Below, piece by piece: positions 35,909-44,764 of a stretch of DNA of 64,000 bases. Source of the DNA: Ramlibacter tataouinensis (GTDB lineage: Bacteria; Pseudomonadota; Gammaproteobacteria; Burkholderiales; Burkholderiaceae_C); assembly GCF_001580455.1 (NCBI RefSeq), contig NZ_CP010951.1:372001-436000 (forward strand), given 5' to 3'. How positions within the stretch are numbered: position 1 is the first letter of the stretch; every line of letters begins with the position of its first letter. The notes beneath the pieces are model-generated. The model was not told the origin of the DNA and made no database searches. It saw nothing but the letters and a program-made list of their open reading frames with translations. The position numbers were made by a program, and so were the translations under genes.

Positions 35909-37914
35909 GCCGCCTCGCCAAGCTGCCGCGCGACAGCCGGGACACGCTGTTCCTGCTGGGCGTGATCGCCTGGCTGGTGCTGCCGCAGGCGCCGCACCTG
36001 CCGGTCTGGTGCGTGGCGATGGCGGCGGGCCTGCTCGCCTGGCGCGCGCTGCTGGCACTGGGCTCGCGCCCCCTGCCCGGCTCGGTCTGGGTGGTCGGCC
36101 TGCTGGTGCTGGCTGTCGCGGCGACCTTCGCCACACACCGCACGCTGCTCGGGCGCGACGCCGGCGTCACGCTGATCGTGACGCTGCTGGCGCTGAAGAC
36201 GCTGGAGATGCGCGCCAGGCGGGACATCTTCGTGGTGTTCTTCCTGGGCTTCTTCACGATGCTCACCAACTTCTTCTTCTCGCAGTCGCTGCTGACGGCT
36301 GCGGCGATGCTGCTGGGCCTCCTGGGGCTGCTCACGGCGCTGGTCAACGCGCACATGCCGGTCGGAAAGCCTTCGCTGGCCGAGTCGGCGCGCACCGCCG
36401 GCTGGATGGCCCTGCTGGGCGCGCCGGTGATGGCGGTGCTGTTCGTGCTGTTCCCGCGCTTCGGGCCACTGTGGGGCATGCCGGGCGACGCCATGGCGGG
36501 GCGCAGCGGGCTGTCGGCCAACATGCAGGTCGGCAGCATCGCCTCCATCGTGCTGGATGAGAGCATCGCCATGCGGGTGCGCTTCCTGGGCCCGGCCCCC
36601 GCGCCTGGCGAGCTGTACTTCCGCGGCCCGGTGCTCTCCACCTTCGACGGCCGCGAATGGCGGCCGGTGTCGCCGCGCCTGGGATCGGGAACCACCGCCC
36701 TGACCGGGAGCTCGCAGCTGCAGGTGTCGGGCCAGCCCCTGCGCTACGAGGTCACGCTGGAGCCGAGCAACCGGCCGTGGATCCTGGTGCTCGATGCGGC
36801 AGCCAAGCCGCCCGAGGCGCCCGGCGTCGACACCATCATGACCAGCGAGCTGCAGTGGCTGGCCAGCCGCCCGGTCACCGACCTGCTGCGCTACCAGGCG
36901 GAAAGCCACACCTCGTTCCGGCACGGCCCGCGCAGTTTCGCCGCGGTGCTGCCCGAGTACCTGCAGTTGCCCGCCAACCGCAACCCGCGCACCTTGGCCC
37001 TGGCCCAGCAGCTGAAGTCGGATGCCGGCTTGCGCACGGGCGGCCCCGAGGCGCTGGTGCGGGCGGTGCTGGAGCGCCTGCGCACCGGCGGCTACGGCTA
37101 CACGCTGGATCCTGGGGTGTACGGCGCCGAGACCGCCGACGAATTCTGGTTCGACCGCAAGGAGGGCTTCTGCGAGCACATCGCCTCGGCGTTCGTGGTC
37201 CTGATGCGGGCCATGGACATTCCCGCGCGCCTGGTCACCGGCTACCAGGGCGGCGAACTCAACAAGGTGGATGGTTTCTGGGTGGTGCGCCAAAGCGACG
37301 CCCACGCCTGGGCCGAGGTCTGGCTGCAGGGCCAAGGCTGGGTCCGGGTGGACCCCACCGGTGCCATCGCGCCCGAACGCGTGGGCTCCCTGCGGCGCCT
37401 GCAGCCGCCGCGCAACGCGCTGGCTTCGGCCCTGGGCAACATGACGCCCGGTCTGACGGTGAACCTGCGCGCTGCCTGGGAAGCGATCAACAACGCCTGG
37501 AACCAGCGCATCCTGAACTACACGCAAAGCCGGCAGCTGAACCTGCTCAAGGACATCGGCTTTTCCTCGCCGAGCTGGGAAGACCTGAGCCATCTGCTGA
37601 TCTCGGTGATCGTGCTGGTCGCCCTGGGTGGCGCCGCCTGGACCCTATGGGACCGGCGCGAGCGCGACCCCTGGCTGCGCCTGCTGCGGCGCGTGCGCGG
37701 GCGCCTGGCGGCCGCCGGCGTCGTCCTGCCCGCCGCCGCGCCGCCGCGGCAGATCGCCGGCGCCGTCACCGCGCGTTTCGGCGCGGCGGGCGCGCCGTTG
37801 GCCGACTGGCTCTTGCAACTCGAGGCGCTGCGCTACGCGCGCGCGCCTTCCACCAGCCTGCCCCTGCTGCAGCGCGATCTGCGCCGGCTCCATTGGCCCG
37901 AGGCTCCGACCTGA
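35902..37914 (+). CDS. TgpA-type transglutaminase-like membrane protein (DUF3488)
   Basis: 670 residues. The N-terminal DUF3488 region has about six membrane helices (to about residue 190), then a periplasmic transglutaminase core with Cys424 in EGFCEHIASAFVVLMRA, His468 in SDAHAWAEVW and Asp484 in VRVDPTGA, a complete Cys-His-Asp triad. One further membrane helix at about 570-590 is followed by a cytosolic C-terminal domain. Pseudomonas TgpA is essential-like and linked to peptidoglycan or envelope protein cross-linking. It overlaps the DUF58 gene and is followed by a murein transglycosylase, consistent with an envelope role. Confidence 0.93.
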   Translation: MLSRLAKLPRDSRDTLFLLGVIAWLVLPQAPHLPVWCVAMAAGLLAWRALLALGSRPLPGSVWVVGLLVLAVAATFATHRTLLGRDAGVTLIVTLLALKTLEMRARRDIFVVFFLGFFTMLTNFFFSQSLLTAAAMLLGLLGLLTALVNAHMPVGKPSLAESARTAGWMALLGAPVMAVLFVLFPRFGPLWGMPGDAMAGRSGLSANMQVGSIASIVLDESIAMRVRFLGPAPAPGELYFRGPVLSTFDGREWRPVSPRLGSGTTALTGSSQLQVSGQPLRYEVTLEPSNRPWILVLDAAAKPPEAPGVDTIMTSELQWLASRPVTDLLRYQAESHTSFRHGPRSFAAVLPEYLQLPANRNPRTLALAQQLKSDAGLRTGGPEALVRAVLERLRTGGYGYTLDPGVYGAETADEFWFDRKEGFCEHIASAFVVLMRAMDIPARLVTGYQGGELNKVDGFWVVRQSDAHAWAEVWLQGQGWVRVDPTGAIAPERVGSLRRLQPPRNALASALGNMTPGLTVNLRAAWEAINNAWNQRILNYTQSRQLNLLKDIGFSSPSWEDLSHLLISVIVLVALGGAAWTLWDRRERDPWLRLLRRVRGRLAAAGVVLPAAAPPRQIAGAVTARFGAAGAPLADWLLQLEALRYARAPSTSLPLLQRDLRRLHWPEAPT

Positions 37915-37932
37915 TGCACTGACTCTGAATTG

Positions 37933-39027
37933 ATGCGCCCCGCCTTGAAATCCCTCCTCGTCATCGCCACGATGGCCGCGCTTGCGGCCTTCGCCGGCAC
38001 CGCCCACGCGCAAAAGCCCGGGCGCAAGAACGTCAACGCCGCTTCCCCCTACCGCGGCGAGCCCTATGCCGCGCGCGAGGAAGCGATGCAGTGGGCCGAA
38101 GACATGGCCAGCCGACGCGGCATGGACCCGGGCTGGGTGCGCGCCGCCCTCGGCCGCGCGCAGATGCTGCCCCTGGTCGCGCGGCTGATGCAGCCGGCGC
38201 CGAACGGCACGGCCAAGAACTGGCAGGCCTACCGCAGCCGTTTCGTCGAGCCGGTCCGCATCGCCGCCGGGCTGAAGTTCTGGAACGACAACGAAGCCAC
38301 CCTGGCGCGCGCCGAGCGCGAATTCGGCGTGCCGCCGGAAATCGTCGTCGGCATCATCGGCGTCGAGACGCTGTACGGCCAGCACATGGGCAATTTCCGG
38401 GTGATCGACGCGCTGGCCACGCTGTCCTTCGACTTTCCCGCATCGCACCCGCGAGCCGCGGAGCGCGCCAAGTACTTCCGGGGCGAACTCGAGCAGTTCC
38501 TGGTCACGCAGCGCGTCACCAACGCCGACCCGCTGCGGCCCCTGGGAAGCTACGCCGGCGCCATGGGCATGCCGCAGTTCATGCCCAGCAGCTGGTCGCG
38601 CTGGGCCATCGATTTCGACGGCGACCTGCGCGTCGATCTGGCGGGCAGTCCCGCCGACGTGATAGGCTCCGTTGCAAACTACTTCAAAGGTTACGGCTGG
38701 CAGCCTGGCATGCCGACCCACTACCCCGTGAGTTTCAACCCCGAGACCCTGGACAAGGACGCGCTGCTGGCGCCGGACATCCTGCCCACGTTCAGCGTCG
38801 AGAGCTTCACCGCCAAGGGCGCCGTGCTCAGCGGACCGGCGCTCGAACATCCCGGCCCGCTGGCCCTGATCGAATTGCAGAACGGCGACAACCCGCCGGA
38901 GTACGTGGCCGGCACCGAGAACTTCTACGTGGTGACACGCTACAACTGGTCCAGCTACTACGCCATGGCGGTGATCGAGCTCGGCCGCGCGGTGAAGGCC
39001 GCGCGCACCGCGGAGCGCGGCTCGTGA
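37933..39027 (+). CDS. MltB-family lytic murein transglycosylase
   Basis: 364 residues from the ATG at 37933. Signal peptide MRPALKSLLVIATMAALAAFAGTAHA with cleavage before Gln27; no lipobox, so a soluble periplasmic form rather than the lipoprotein. The SLT fold of family 3 has the catalytic Glu145 in GVETLYGQHMGNF and further motifs ATLSFDFP, GSYAGAMGMPQFMPSSW and DLAGSPADVIGSVANYF. It cleaves the MurNAc-GlcNAc bond to give 1,6-anhydro ends. It sits 18 bp after the transglutaminase gene and overlaps the following HD gene. Confidence 0.93.
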   Translation: MRPALKSLLVIATMAALAAFAGTAHAQKPGRKNVNAASPYRGEPYAAREEAMQWAEDMASRRGMDPGWVRAALGRAQMLPLVARLMQPAPNGTAKNWQAYRSRFVEPVRIAAGLKFWNDNEATLARAEREFGVPPEIVVGIIGVETLYGQHMGNFRVIDALATLSFDFPASHPRAAERAKYFRGELEQFLVTQRVTNADPLRPLGSYAGAMGMPQFMPSSWSRWAIDFDGDLRVDLAGSPADVIGSVANYFKGYGWQPGMPTHYPVSFNPETLDKDALLAPDILPTFSVESFTAKGAVLSGPALEHPGPLALIELQNGDNPPEYVAGTENFYVVTRYNWSSYYAMAVIELGRAVKAARTAERGS

Positions 39028-39644
39028 TCGATCTCGCGGCCTGGCGCGCCCTCTGGATCGAACTGGGCGCGCGCCAGCCCGACGAGGCCCTGCACCAGCG
39101 GCTGGTCGCCTGCTGGAGCGAGAAGCACCGCCGCTACCACACGCTGCAGCACCTGCTGGAGATTTTCGAGCTGTTCGTCCAGGTGCGCACCGACGCCCGG
39201 CGTCCGGCCGAGATCGGGCTCGCACTGTGGTTCCACGACGCCTTCTACGACCCGCGGCGCGAGGACAACGAGGAGCGCAGCGCCGAATGGGCGCGCGACA
39301 GCGTGCGCCAGGCCGGCCTGCCCGAGGACATCGCCCAGCGCGTGTACGAACTGGTCATGGCCACCCGCCACGAGGCGCTGCCCACCGACCCCGATGCGCA
39401 GCTGCTGGTCGACATCGACCTGGCGATCCTGGGTGCCGAACGCGCGCGCTTCGAACAATCCGACGCGCAGGTGCGCGAAGAGTTCGCCCACGTCGCCGAG
39501 CCCGAGTACCGGCGGGGGCGCAAGCAGGTGCTGCGCGGTTTCCTCGACCGGCCCCGGCTGTACAGCACCGACCGCTTTCACGCGATGCTGGAATCGCGCG
39601 CCCGGGAGAACCTGCAGCGCTCGCTGGACCGGTTGCAAGGCTGA
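39024..39644 (+). CDS. HD-superfamily metal-dependent phosphohydrolase-like protein
   Basis: 206 residues from the GTG at 39024, which overlaps the MltB stop (GTGA); a GTG start is chosen because the sequence VIDLAAWRALWIEL continues the usual N-terminus of the family and no ATG fits. Metal-binding residues are in YHTLQHLLEIFEL and WFHDAFYDPRREDNEERSAEWA, followed by HEALPTDPDAQLLVDIDLAILG, the pattern of COG4339-type predicted HD phosphohydrolases. Function is unknown. Last gene of the operon; a hairpin follows 14 bp downstream. Confidence 0.85.
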   Translation: MIDLAAWRALWIELGARQPDEALHQRLVACWSEKHRRYHTLQHLLEIFELFVQVRTDARRPAEIGLALWFHDAFYDPRREDNEERSAEWARDSVRQAGLPEDIAQRVYELVMATRHEALPTDPDAQLLVDIDLAILGAERARFEQSDAQVREEFAHVAEPEYRRGRKQVLRGFLDRPRLYSTDRFHAMLESRARENLQRSLDRLQG

Positions 39645-39657
39645 GGCGGGATTCTCT

Positions 39658-39678
39658 CCTTCCCCCTCCGGGGGAAGG
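39658..39678. terminator. Short GC hairpin between convergent genes
   Basis: CCTTCCCCC and GGGGGAAGG form a perfect 9-bp stem with a TCC loop, 13 bp after the HD gene and 70 bp before the end of the convergent GFA gene. Sequences of this form, followed by a GTTGGGATGGGGG tract as here, recur between genes in Burkholderiales. It lacks a T-run. Confidence 0.55.
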
Positions 39679-39747
39679 TTGGGATGGGGGCGGCGGGTCC
39701 CGCCATGGGATGCATCGCCCCACTACCCCCCGCAATGCACCGCCTAT

Positions 39748-40104
39748 CTATTTCGACCGGCCATCGAACGGCGTCACCGCGATCTCCGCCAAGTCGACGT
39801 CTTCCAGCGTACGGATATTGATGGCCGCGATCGCCCGCCCCTGCGGATCCCGCCCCTCGCCATAGGGATGGATGCCACAGCTGGGGCAGAAGTGATGCGC
39901 GATCACGTGCTTGTTGAACTTGTAGACGCTGGACGCGTTTTCCGGCGTCAGCAGCGTCAGTGATTCGCGCGGCACGAACCACAGCAGCGAGCCCTTGCGC
40001 TGGCACATCGAGCAGTTGCACGAGATCACACCGCTGATCTCGCCCTCGACTTCATAGGCCACCTGGCCGCAGTGGCAGCTTCCACGGTACTTCATCGGGG
40101 TCAT
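39748..40104 (-). CDS. GFA (CENP-V/glutathione-dependent formaldehyde-activating) family protein
   Basis: 118 residues from the ATG at 40104 with GGGAG upstream; an ATG three codons later is possible. Zinc-binding cysteines: Cys10 and Cys12 (SCHCG), Cys29, Cys31 and Cys34 (CNCSMC), Cys73 and Cys76 (CPSCG), the full GFA set for two zinc ions. The prototype binds S-hydroxymethylglutathione, but most members have no shown activity. It is divergent from the CapA-like gene with 30 bp between the start codons, so the two promoters must overlap. Confidence 0.92.
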   Translation of the reverse strand: MTPMKYRGSCHCGQVAYEVEGEISGVISCNCSMCQRKGSLLWFVPRESLTLLTPENASSVYKFNKHVIAHHFCPSCGIHPYGEGRDPQGRAIAAINIRTLEDVDLAEIAVTPFDGRSK

Positions 40105-40134
40105 GATAGGCACTCCCGCCAGGCAAGTGCAACG

Positions 40135-41241
40135 ATGAGCCATCTGGCCCTTTTCCTGGCCGGCGACGTGATGACCGGCCGCGGCATCGATCAGGTGATG
40201 CTCCAGTCCAGCCCGCCGCAGCTGCAGGAGCAATGGGTGCGCGACGCCCGCGACTACGTGGGCCTGGCCGAGCGCGCGAACGGGCCCATCCCCGCGCCGG
40301 TCGCCGCCGACTACATCTGGGGCGATGCGCTGGCGGAGCTGCGAACCGCGCGGCCCGACCTGCGCATCATCAACCTAGAGACCTCGGTCACCCGCAGCGA
40401 CCAGGCCTGGCCCGGCAAAGGCATCCACTACCGCATGCACCCGGGCAATCTCGACTGCATCACCGCGGCCGGCATCGATGCCTGCGCGCTCGCCAACAAC
40501 CACGTGCTGGACTGGGGCCGCGCCGGACTGCAGGAAACGCTGGAGTCGCTGCATGGCGCCGGCCTGCGCACCGCGGGCGCCGGCCCCGACCGCGCTGCCG
40601 CCTGGGCGCCCGCTGCCTTCGAGTTGCCGACGGGCGGGCGCCTGCTGCTGTTCTCGCTGGCCACACCGAGCAGCGGCGTGCCGCCGGAATGGGCGGCCAC
40701 CGCCACCGCATCGGGCGTGGCCTGGCTGCCGGACCTGTCGGATCGCAGCCTGGCGCAGGTCAGCGCCGCGGTGGCGCGGCACCGGCGCAGCGGCGACCGG
40801 GTGATCGTCTCCATCCACTGGGGCGGCAACTGGGGCCTCGCGATCCCCGCGGCGCACCGCCGCTTCGCGCATCGCCTGATCGAGGAAGGTGTTTGCGACC
40901 TGGTCCACGGCCACTCCTCGCATCATCCGTTGGCGGTCGAAGTCCACAAGGGAAGGCTCATCCTCTACGGCTGCGGCGACCTGATCAACGACTACGAGGG
41001 CATAGGCGCGCACGGCGAGCTGCGCAGCGACTGGGGCTGCCTCTACTTTCCCACGCTCGATGCGCGAAGCGGCGCGCTGCTGCGCCTGATGATCGTGCCC
41101 ATGGAGCTCCGGCGCTTTCGCCTCGTGCGCGCCGGGCCTTCGGCACGCGAGTGGCTGGAGCGCATGTTCAGGGAGCAAGGCAGCGCGCTGGGCAGTTCGG
41201 TCGAACGCGAGGCGGGCGGCTGGGCGCTACGTTGGCGCTAA
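40135..41241 (+). CDS. CapA family protein (PgsA/YwtB-like metallophosphatase fold)
   Basis: 368 residues from the ATG at 40135. There is no convincing signal peptide. The PGA_cap fold shows LALFLAGDVMTGRGIDQ, INLETSVT, ANNHVLDWG, IVSIHWGGNWG and HGHSSHHPLAVEVHKGRLILYGCGDLINDYEG, which carry the expected Asp, Asn and His metal ligands. CapA is needed for poly-gamma-glutamate capsule export in Bacillus, but no capB/capC genes are here, and lone CapA-like genes in proteobacteria have unknown roles. It converges on the TPR gene with 4 bp between their ends. Confidence 0.88.
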   Translation: MSHLALFLAGDVMTGRGIDQVMLQSSPPQLQEQWVRDARDYVGLAERANGPIPAPVAADYIWGDALAELRTARPDLRIINLETSVTRSDQAWPGKGIHYRMHPGNLDCITAAGIDACALANNHVLDWGRAGLQETLESLHGAGLRTAGAGPDRAAAWAPAAFELPTGGRLLLFSLATPSSGVPPEWAATATASGVAWLPDLSDRSLAQVSAAVARHRRSGDRVIVSIHWGGNWGLAIPAAHRRFAHRLIEEGVCDLVHGHSSHHPLAVEVHKGRLILYGCGDLINDYEGIGAHGELRSDWGCLYFPTLDARSGALLRLMIVPMELRRFRLVRAGPSAREWLERMFREQGSALGSSVEREAGGWALRWR

Positions 41242-41245
41242 CGCA

Positions 41246-42112
41246 TCACTTCACCGGGGCCTTCTTCAGCCTCGCGCCATAGTACTGGGCCCGGGCCTCG
41301 TCACCGACCGCACGGTACAACTGTTCCAGCTCTTCGAACACGTAGGGATCGGGTTCGCCGGCGGCGTCCCAGGCCCGCTCGAGTTCGAGCTGCAGGGCAA
41401 TCGCTTCCGGGTACTTTTTCTGGACGCGCAAGGTCCAGGCAATCATCCAGTCGGCGATTCGCACATCGCGCGCGCGCCCCGCGCGCTCATAGGCCGCGCG
41501 CGACAGCCGGAACTGGCCCAGTGCCGCTTCGTACTCGCCCTGCTGGTGCAGGGCGTAGCCCAGGTTGTTGCGCAGCGGGCCTTCCCACGCCTTCGCATCC
41601 GGCTGGTCCGTCCGTTCCACCAGGGCCAGCGCCTTCCGGTTCCACGCCAGCTGGCGGTCCGGCTCGGTCTCCACGAAGGGCATCATGTGCAGCGCATCGA
41701 TGGCCAGGCGGTCGAGGCGGGCGCGCTCGGCCACCTCGTAGGCACGCAGGAAATGCGCGCCTGCCGTGGCCCGGGCTTGCGGCGTCAGCAGCTCCGGCGA
41801 GTGTGCCGCCGAAGCATAGGTGCGCCCCAGCTCGAGGAAGTAGCGAACCTGCACTTCCGGCGAGGCCGCCGCTTGCTTGGCCTCGATCGGCGCCAGGATC
41901 TCCCGCGCCCGGGCGAAGTCGCGTCGCAAGCCATGCGTCCGCGCGACCTGGGTTTGCAGGATGAGCCGGTCGTCCGCAGAAGCGCCTTGCATCGCGGCGA
42001 GGAAGCGCTGCTCGCTCTGTTCGGGTTTGCCGAAGTCCCACAGCGGTTCGAGGTCGATGGCCATGGCGTATTGTGCAAACGCGGCAAGGATGAAGAGGGC
42101 AAGCGCACGCAT
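41246..42112 (-). CDS. Exported TPR-like protein of unknown function
   Basis: 288 residues from the ATG at 42112, where a short signal peptide begins (MRALALFILAAFAQYAMA, cleavage before IDLEP). The body is alpha-helical with helix-pair repeats of TPR type, e.g. GPLRNNLGYALHQQGEYEAALGQFRLSRAAYERAGR and WMIAWTLRVQKKYPEAIALQLELERAWDAAG, ending in YRAVGDEARAQYYGARLK. Probably a periplasmic scaffold. It lies 10 bp after the TPR/glycosyltransferase-like gene on the same strand. I do not recognise a specific family. Confidence 0.75.
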   Translation of the reverse strand: MRALALFILAAFAQYAMAIDLEPLWDFGKPEQSEQRFLAAMQGASADDRLILQTQVARTHGLRRDFARAREILAPIEAKQAAASPEVQVRYFLELGRTYASAAHSPELLTPQARATAGAHFLRAYEVAERARLDRLAIDALHMMPFVETEPDRQLAWNRKALALVERTDQPDAKAWEGPLRNNLGYALHQQGEYEAALGQFRLSRAAYERAGRARDVRIADWMIAWTLRVQKKYPEAIALQLELERAWDAAGEPDPYVFEELEQLYRAVGDEARAQYYGARLKKAPVK

Positions 42113-42122
42113 TGCACGCCCT

Positions 42123-43808
42123 TCAGGAAGGCTCTCCCGTGCCCGGCCAGCGCGCCCGCAAGGCCTCCACCACCCGCTGCACCTGCTGCGCCCTCGCCTC
42201 CCTGAAGCCGCGCCGGAACAGCCGCATGCGCGGATACCAGGGCGAGTCTTCGCGGTCCAGCAGCCAGCGCCAGTCGGCATTGGGAGGCAGCATCACCCAG
42301 ACTTCCTTGCCCATCGCGCCGGCGAGGTGGGCGATGGAAGTGTCGACGGTGATCACCAGATCGAGGTGGGCGATCATGGCCGCACTGTCGGTGAAGTCCT
42401 GCCAATGCGGCGTCAGGTCCAGCAGCAGCTCCGGCGACGCCGCGATGTCGGTATGCGCGCCGACGTCGGCCTTCTGCAGGCTGAAGCACTGGAGCTGCGG
42501 CAGGCCGATGACCGGCATCAGCTGCGACAGGCGCATCGCCCGGTTGTTGTTGTTCACCTGCTGCAGCGAGCCGGACCAAGCCAGGCCCACGCGCAGGCGC
42601 CCTTGCGCGTCGGGCATGCGCGCGGCCCATTCGGCCCGCTTCTGCTCCGGCGCGCGCAGGTAGGGCTGCTGCACGGGGATGTCGTCCAGCGTCGTGCCCA
42701 GGTGCATCGGCAGGTCCAGCAGGGCCACGTGATAGTCGGCTTGCAGCGTGCGCTGCGGCGTGAGGCACTGCAGGCCCTCCAGGCTGTGCTCCATCAGCGG
42801 CACGAGTTCGGGTTGCACCACGCCCACCACGGTCGCGCCCTCGGCCTGCAGCACGCGCACATAGCGCGCGAACTGGATCACGTCGCCCAGCCCCTGCTCC
42901 GCATAGATGGCGATGCGCTTGCCGCGCAGCGGCTGCAGCCCGCGCCCCTTCCATTCGAACTCGGGGTTGAAGAAATCCGGCCGCTTCATGCGCTCCTTGT
43001 CGCGCCAGCGCAGCCCGTACAGCGGCCAGCCCTCCTTCAGCCGGCCCGCGAGCAGCAGGGTGAATGCCAGGTCGATCTCGGCCAGCGAAAAGCCGGGCAG
43101 CAGCCGCAACGCACGCCGCAACTGCGCCTCGGCTTCATCCAGTCGATTGAGGTTCAGGTAGGCGGTGCCGAGGATGCGAACGGCATAGGGATGCTCGGGC
43201 GCCAGTTGCACCGCCCGCTGCGCATGCGCGAGCGCACCCTCGAAGTCCTCCACGCGCCACAGCACGCCGGAGAGGTTGACGTGCGCTTCCATCAGGTCAG
43301 GCTTTCTCGCCAGGGCCTGCCGGTAGACCATCACCGCCTTCTCGACGGCCCCGGCCTGCTCCAGGCAAAAGCCGTAATTCAGGAGCGCGGCGGGATCCTG
43401 CGGCTGCAGTTCGGCCAGACGCTGCCAGGCGCGCAGTCCCGGGACATGGGCCTTGCGGCGCAGGTAAAGCTCACCCTGCATCTGCAGCAGCGGCACCGAG
43501 TCCGGGTTGGCCGCGATGGCGCCGTGCAGCAGCGGCTCGAGTTCGCTCTCACGCTGCTGCGCCACCAGCAGGCGCCCCAGTTCCAGCCACAGTTCGGGCC
43601 GATGCGGCGCCGAGCGGCAGGCATCGCTCAGCCACGCGGCCGACGCCCAGCCATCGCCCATGCCCAGCATGGCACGCGCCAGCCCCAGCCGGGGCTCCGC
43701 CGAGGCCGGATTGGCACGCAACAGGGCGCCGAAGACCTGCACCGCTTCGTGGAAGCGTCCGCCGTCGAGCAAGGCCACGCCCTGCTCCAGCGCCTGCGCG
43801 CCGCTCAA
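42123..43808 (-). CDS. TPR protein with C-terminal glycosyltransferase-9-like domain
   Basis: 561 residues with a TTG start at 43808 that overlaps the upstream TGA (TTGA); a GTG at 43778 with GGAG eight bases upstream is an alternative. Residues 1-265 are about seven TPR units (FHEAVQVFGALLRANPASAEPRLGLARAMLGMG, KAVMVYRQALARKPDLMEAHVNLSGVLW, DEAEAQLRRALRLLPG). The second half has a GT-B look: IAIYAEQGLGDVIQFARYV, RVGLAWSGSLQQVNNNNRAM, then a DLVITVDTSIAHLAGAMGKEVWVML segment like ADP-heptose transferases. TPR/GT fusions often modify flagellin, pilin or cell-surface proteins; substrate unknown. Confidence 0.82.
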   Translation of the reverse strand: MSGAQALEQGVALLDGGRFHEAVQVFGALLRANPASAEPRLGLARAMLGMGDGWASAAWLSDACRSAPHRPELWLELGRLLVAQQRESELEPLLHGAIAANPDSVPLLQMQGELYLRRKAHVPGLRAWQRLAELQPQDPAALLNYGFCLEQAGAVEKAVMVYRQALARKPDLMEAHVNLSGVLWRVEDFEGALAHAQRAVQLAPEHPYAVRILGTAYLNLNRLDEAEAQLRRALRLLPGFSLAEIDLAFTLLLAGRLKEGWPLYGLRWRDKERMKRPDFFNPEFEWKGRGLQPLRGKRIAIYAEQGLGDVIQFARYVRVLQAEGATVVGVVQPELVPLMEHSLEGLQCLTPQRTLQADYHVALLDLPMHLGTTLDDIPVQQPYLRAPEQKRAEWAARMPDAQGRLRVGLAWSGSLQQVNNNNRAMRLSQLMPVIGLPQLQCFSLQKADVGAHTDIAASPELLLDLTPHWQDFTDSAAMIAHLDLVITVDTSIAHLAGAMGKEVWVMLPPNADWRWLLDREDSPWYPRMRLFRRGFREARAQQVQRVVEALRARWPGTGEPS

Positions 43809-44764
43809 TTCAGCACCGGGATCAGGAAGTCCCGGCTGATTCGCGAGCCCAGATCATTCACGCGATCGAGGAACTGGGTGAGGAAGGCGTGCAATCCGTT
43901 GGTGAGGATCTCTTCGATGTTGCCGTACTGCAGCTCCGCGCGCAGCTTGCCGGCGCGGCGCTGCGTTTCGGCCGACTCGTCGTTGGCGACGGCCGCCAGG
44001 TTGGCCACCACCTCGTTCAAGCTGGCGTGCAGCGAACGCGGCATGTCGGCCCGCAGTATCAGCAGTTCGGCGACGCGCTCGGGCCGGATCACGTCGCGAT
44101 AGACCTTGCGGTACACCTCGAAGGCCGAGACGCTGCGCAGGATCGCGCTCCAGTGGTAGAAGTCGTACTCCTGGTCCTTCTCGCTGGCGGTGCCGAAGAA
44201 GTCGCTCTGCACGGCGTGGAACTTCACGTCCACCAGCCGCGCGGTGTTGTCGGCACGCTCGAGGAAGGTGCCCAGGCGCATGAAATGCAGCGCCTCGTCC
44301 ATCAGCATGGTGCCCACCGTGACGCCGCGCGAGAGGTGCGAGCGGAACTTCACCCACTCGAAGAACTGCCCGGGATCGCGCTCGAACTCGCCCTCGCGGA
44401 TCATGCGGTTCACTTCGAGCCAGGTCTGGTTCTGCGTTTCCCAGGCCTCGGTGGTGAGCGAGCCGCGCACGGCCCGCGCGTTCTCGCGCGCGGCCTTCAG
44501 GCACGACAGGATCGAGGACGCATTGCTCTCGTCCTTGACCATGAATTCCATCACCTGCCGCGGCCTGATTTCGCCGTGCTTGGCGCTGTAGGCCGGCATC
44601 AGCTCGCTGATCGACAGCATGCCCTGCCAGCCCAGTTGCGCCACGGCCGCCGATTGCGGCAGCAGCGAGGTCTGGTAATTCACATCGAGCATGCGCGCGG
44701 TATTTTCGGCCCGCTCCGTGTACCTGGACATCCAGAAGAGGTGATCGGCGGTTCGTGACAGCAT
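43805..44764 (-). CDS. Alpha-E domain-containing protein (DUF403)
   Basis: 319 residues, the full-length alpha-E domain: MLSRTADHLFWMSRYTERAENTARMLDV at the N-terminus, EVNRMIREGEFERDPGQFFEWVKFRSHLSRGVT in the middle and ILRSVSAFEVYRKVYRD near the end. The all-helical family is nearly always encoded next to a circularly permuted ATP-grasp protein, as here, and is thought to serve in synthesis or modification of a peptide or amide product. AGGAG stands nine bases before the ATG. A truncated copy of its first 19 codons lies directly upstream. Confidence 0.93.
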   Translation of the reverse strand: MLSRTADHLFWMSRYTERAENTARMLDVNYQTSLLPQSAAVAQLGWQGMLSISELMPAYSAKHGEIRPRQVMEFMVKDESNASSILSCLKAARENARAVRGSLTTEAWETQNQTWLEVNRMIREGEFERDPGQFFEWVKFRSHLSRGVTVGTMLMDEALHFMRLGTFLERADNTARLVDVKFHAVQSDFFGTASEKDQEYDFYHWSAILRSVSAFEVYRKVYRDVIRPERVAELLILRADMPRSLHASLNEVVANLAAVANDESAETQRRAGKLRAELQYGNIEEILTNGLHAFLTQFLDRVNDLGSRISRDFLIPVLN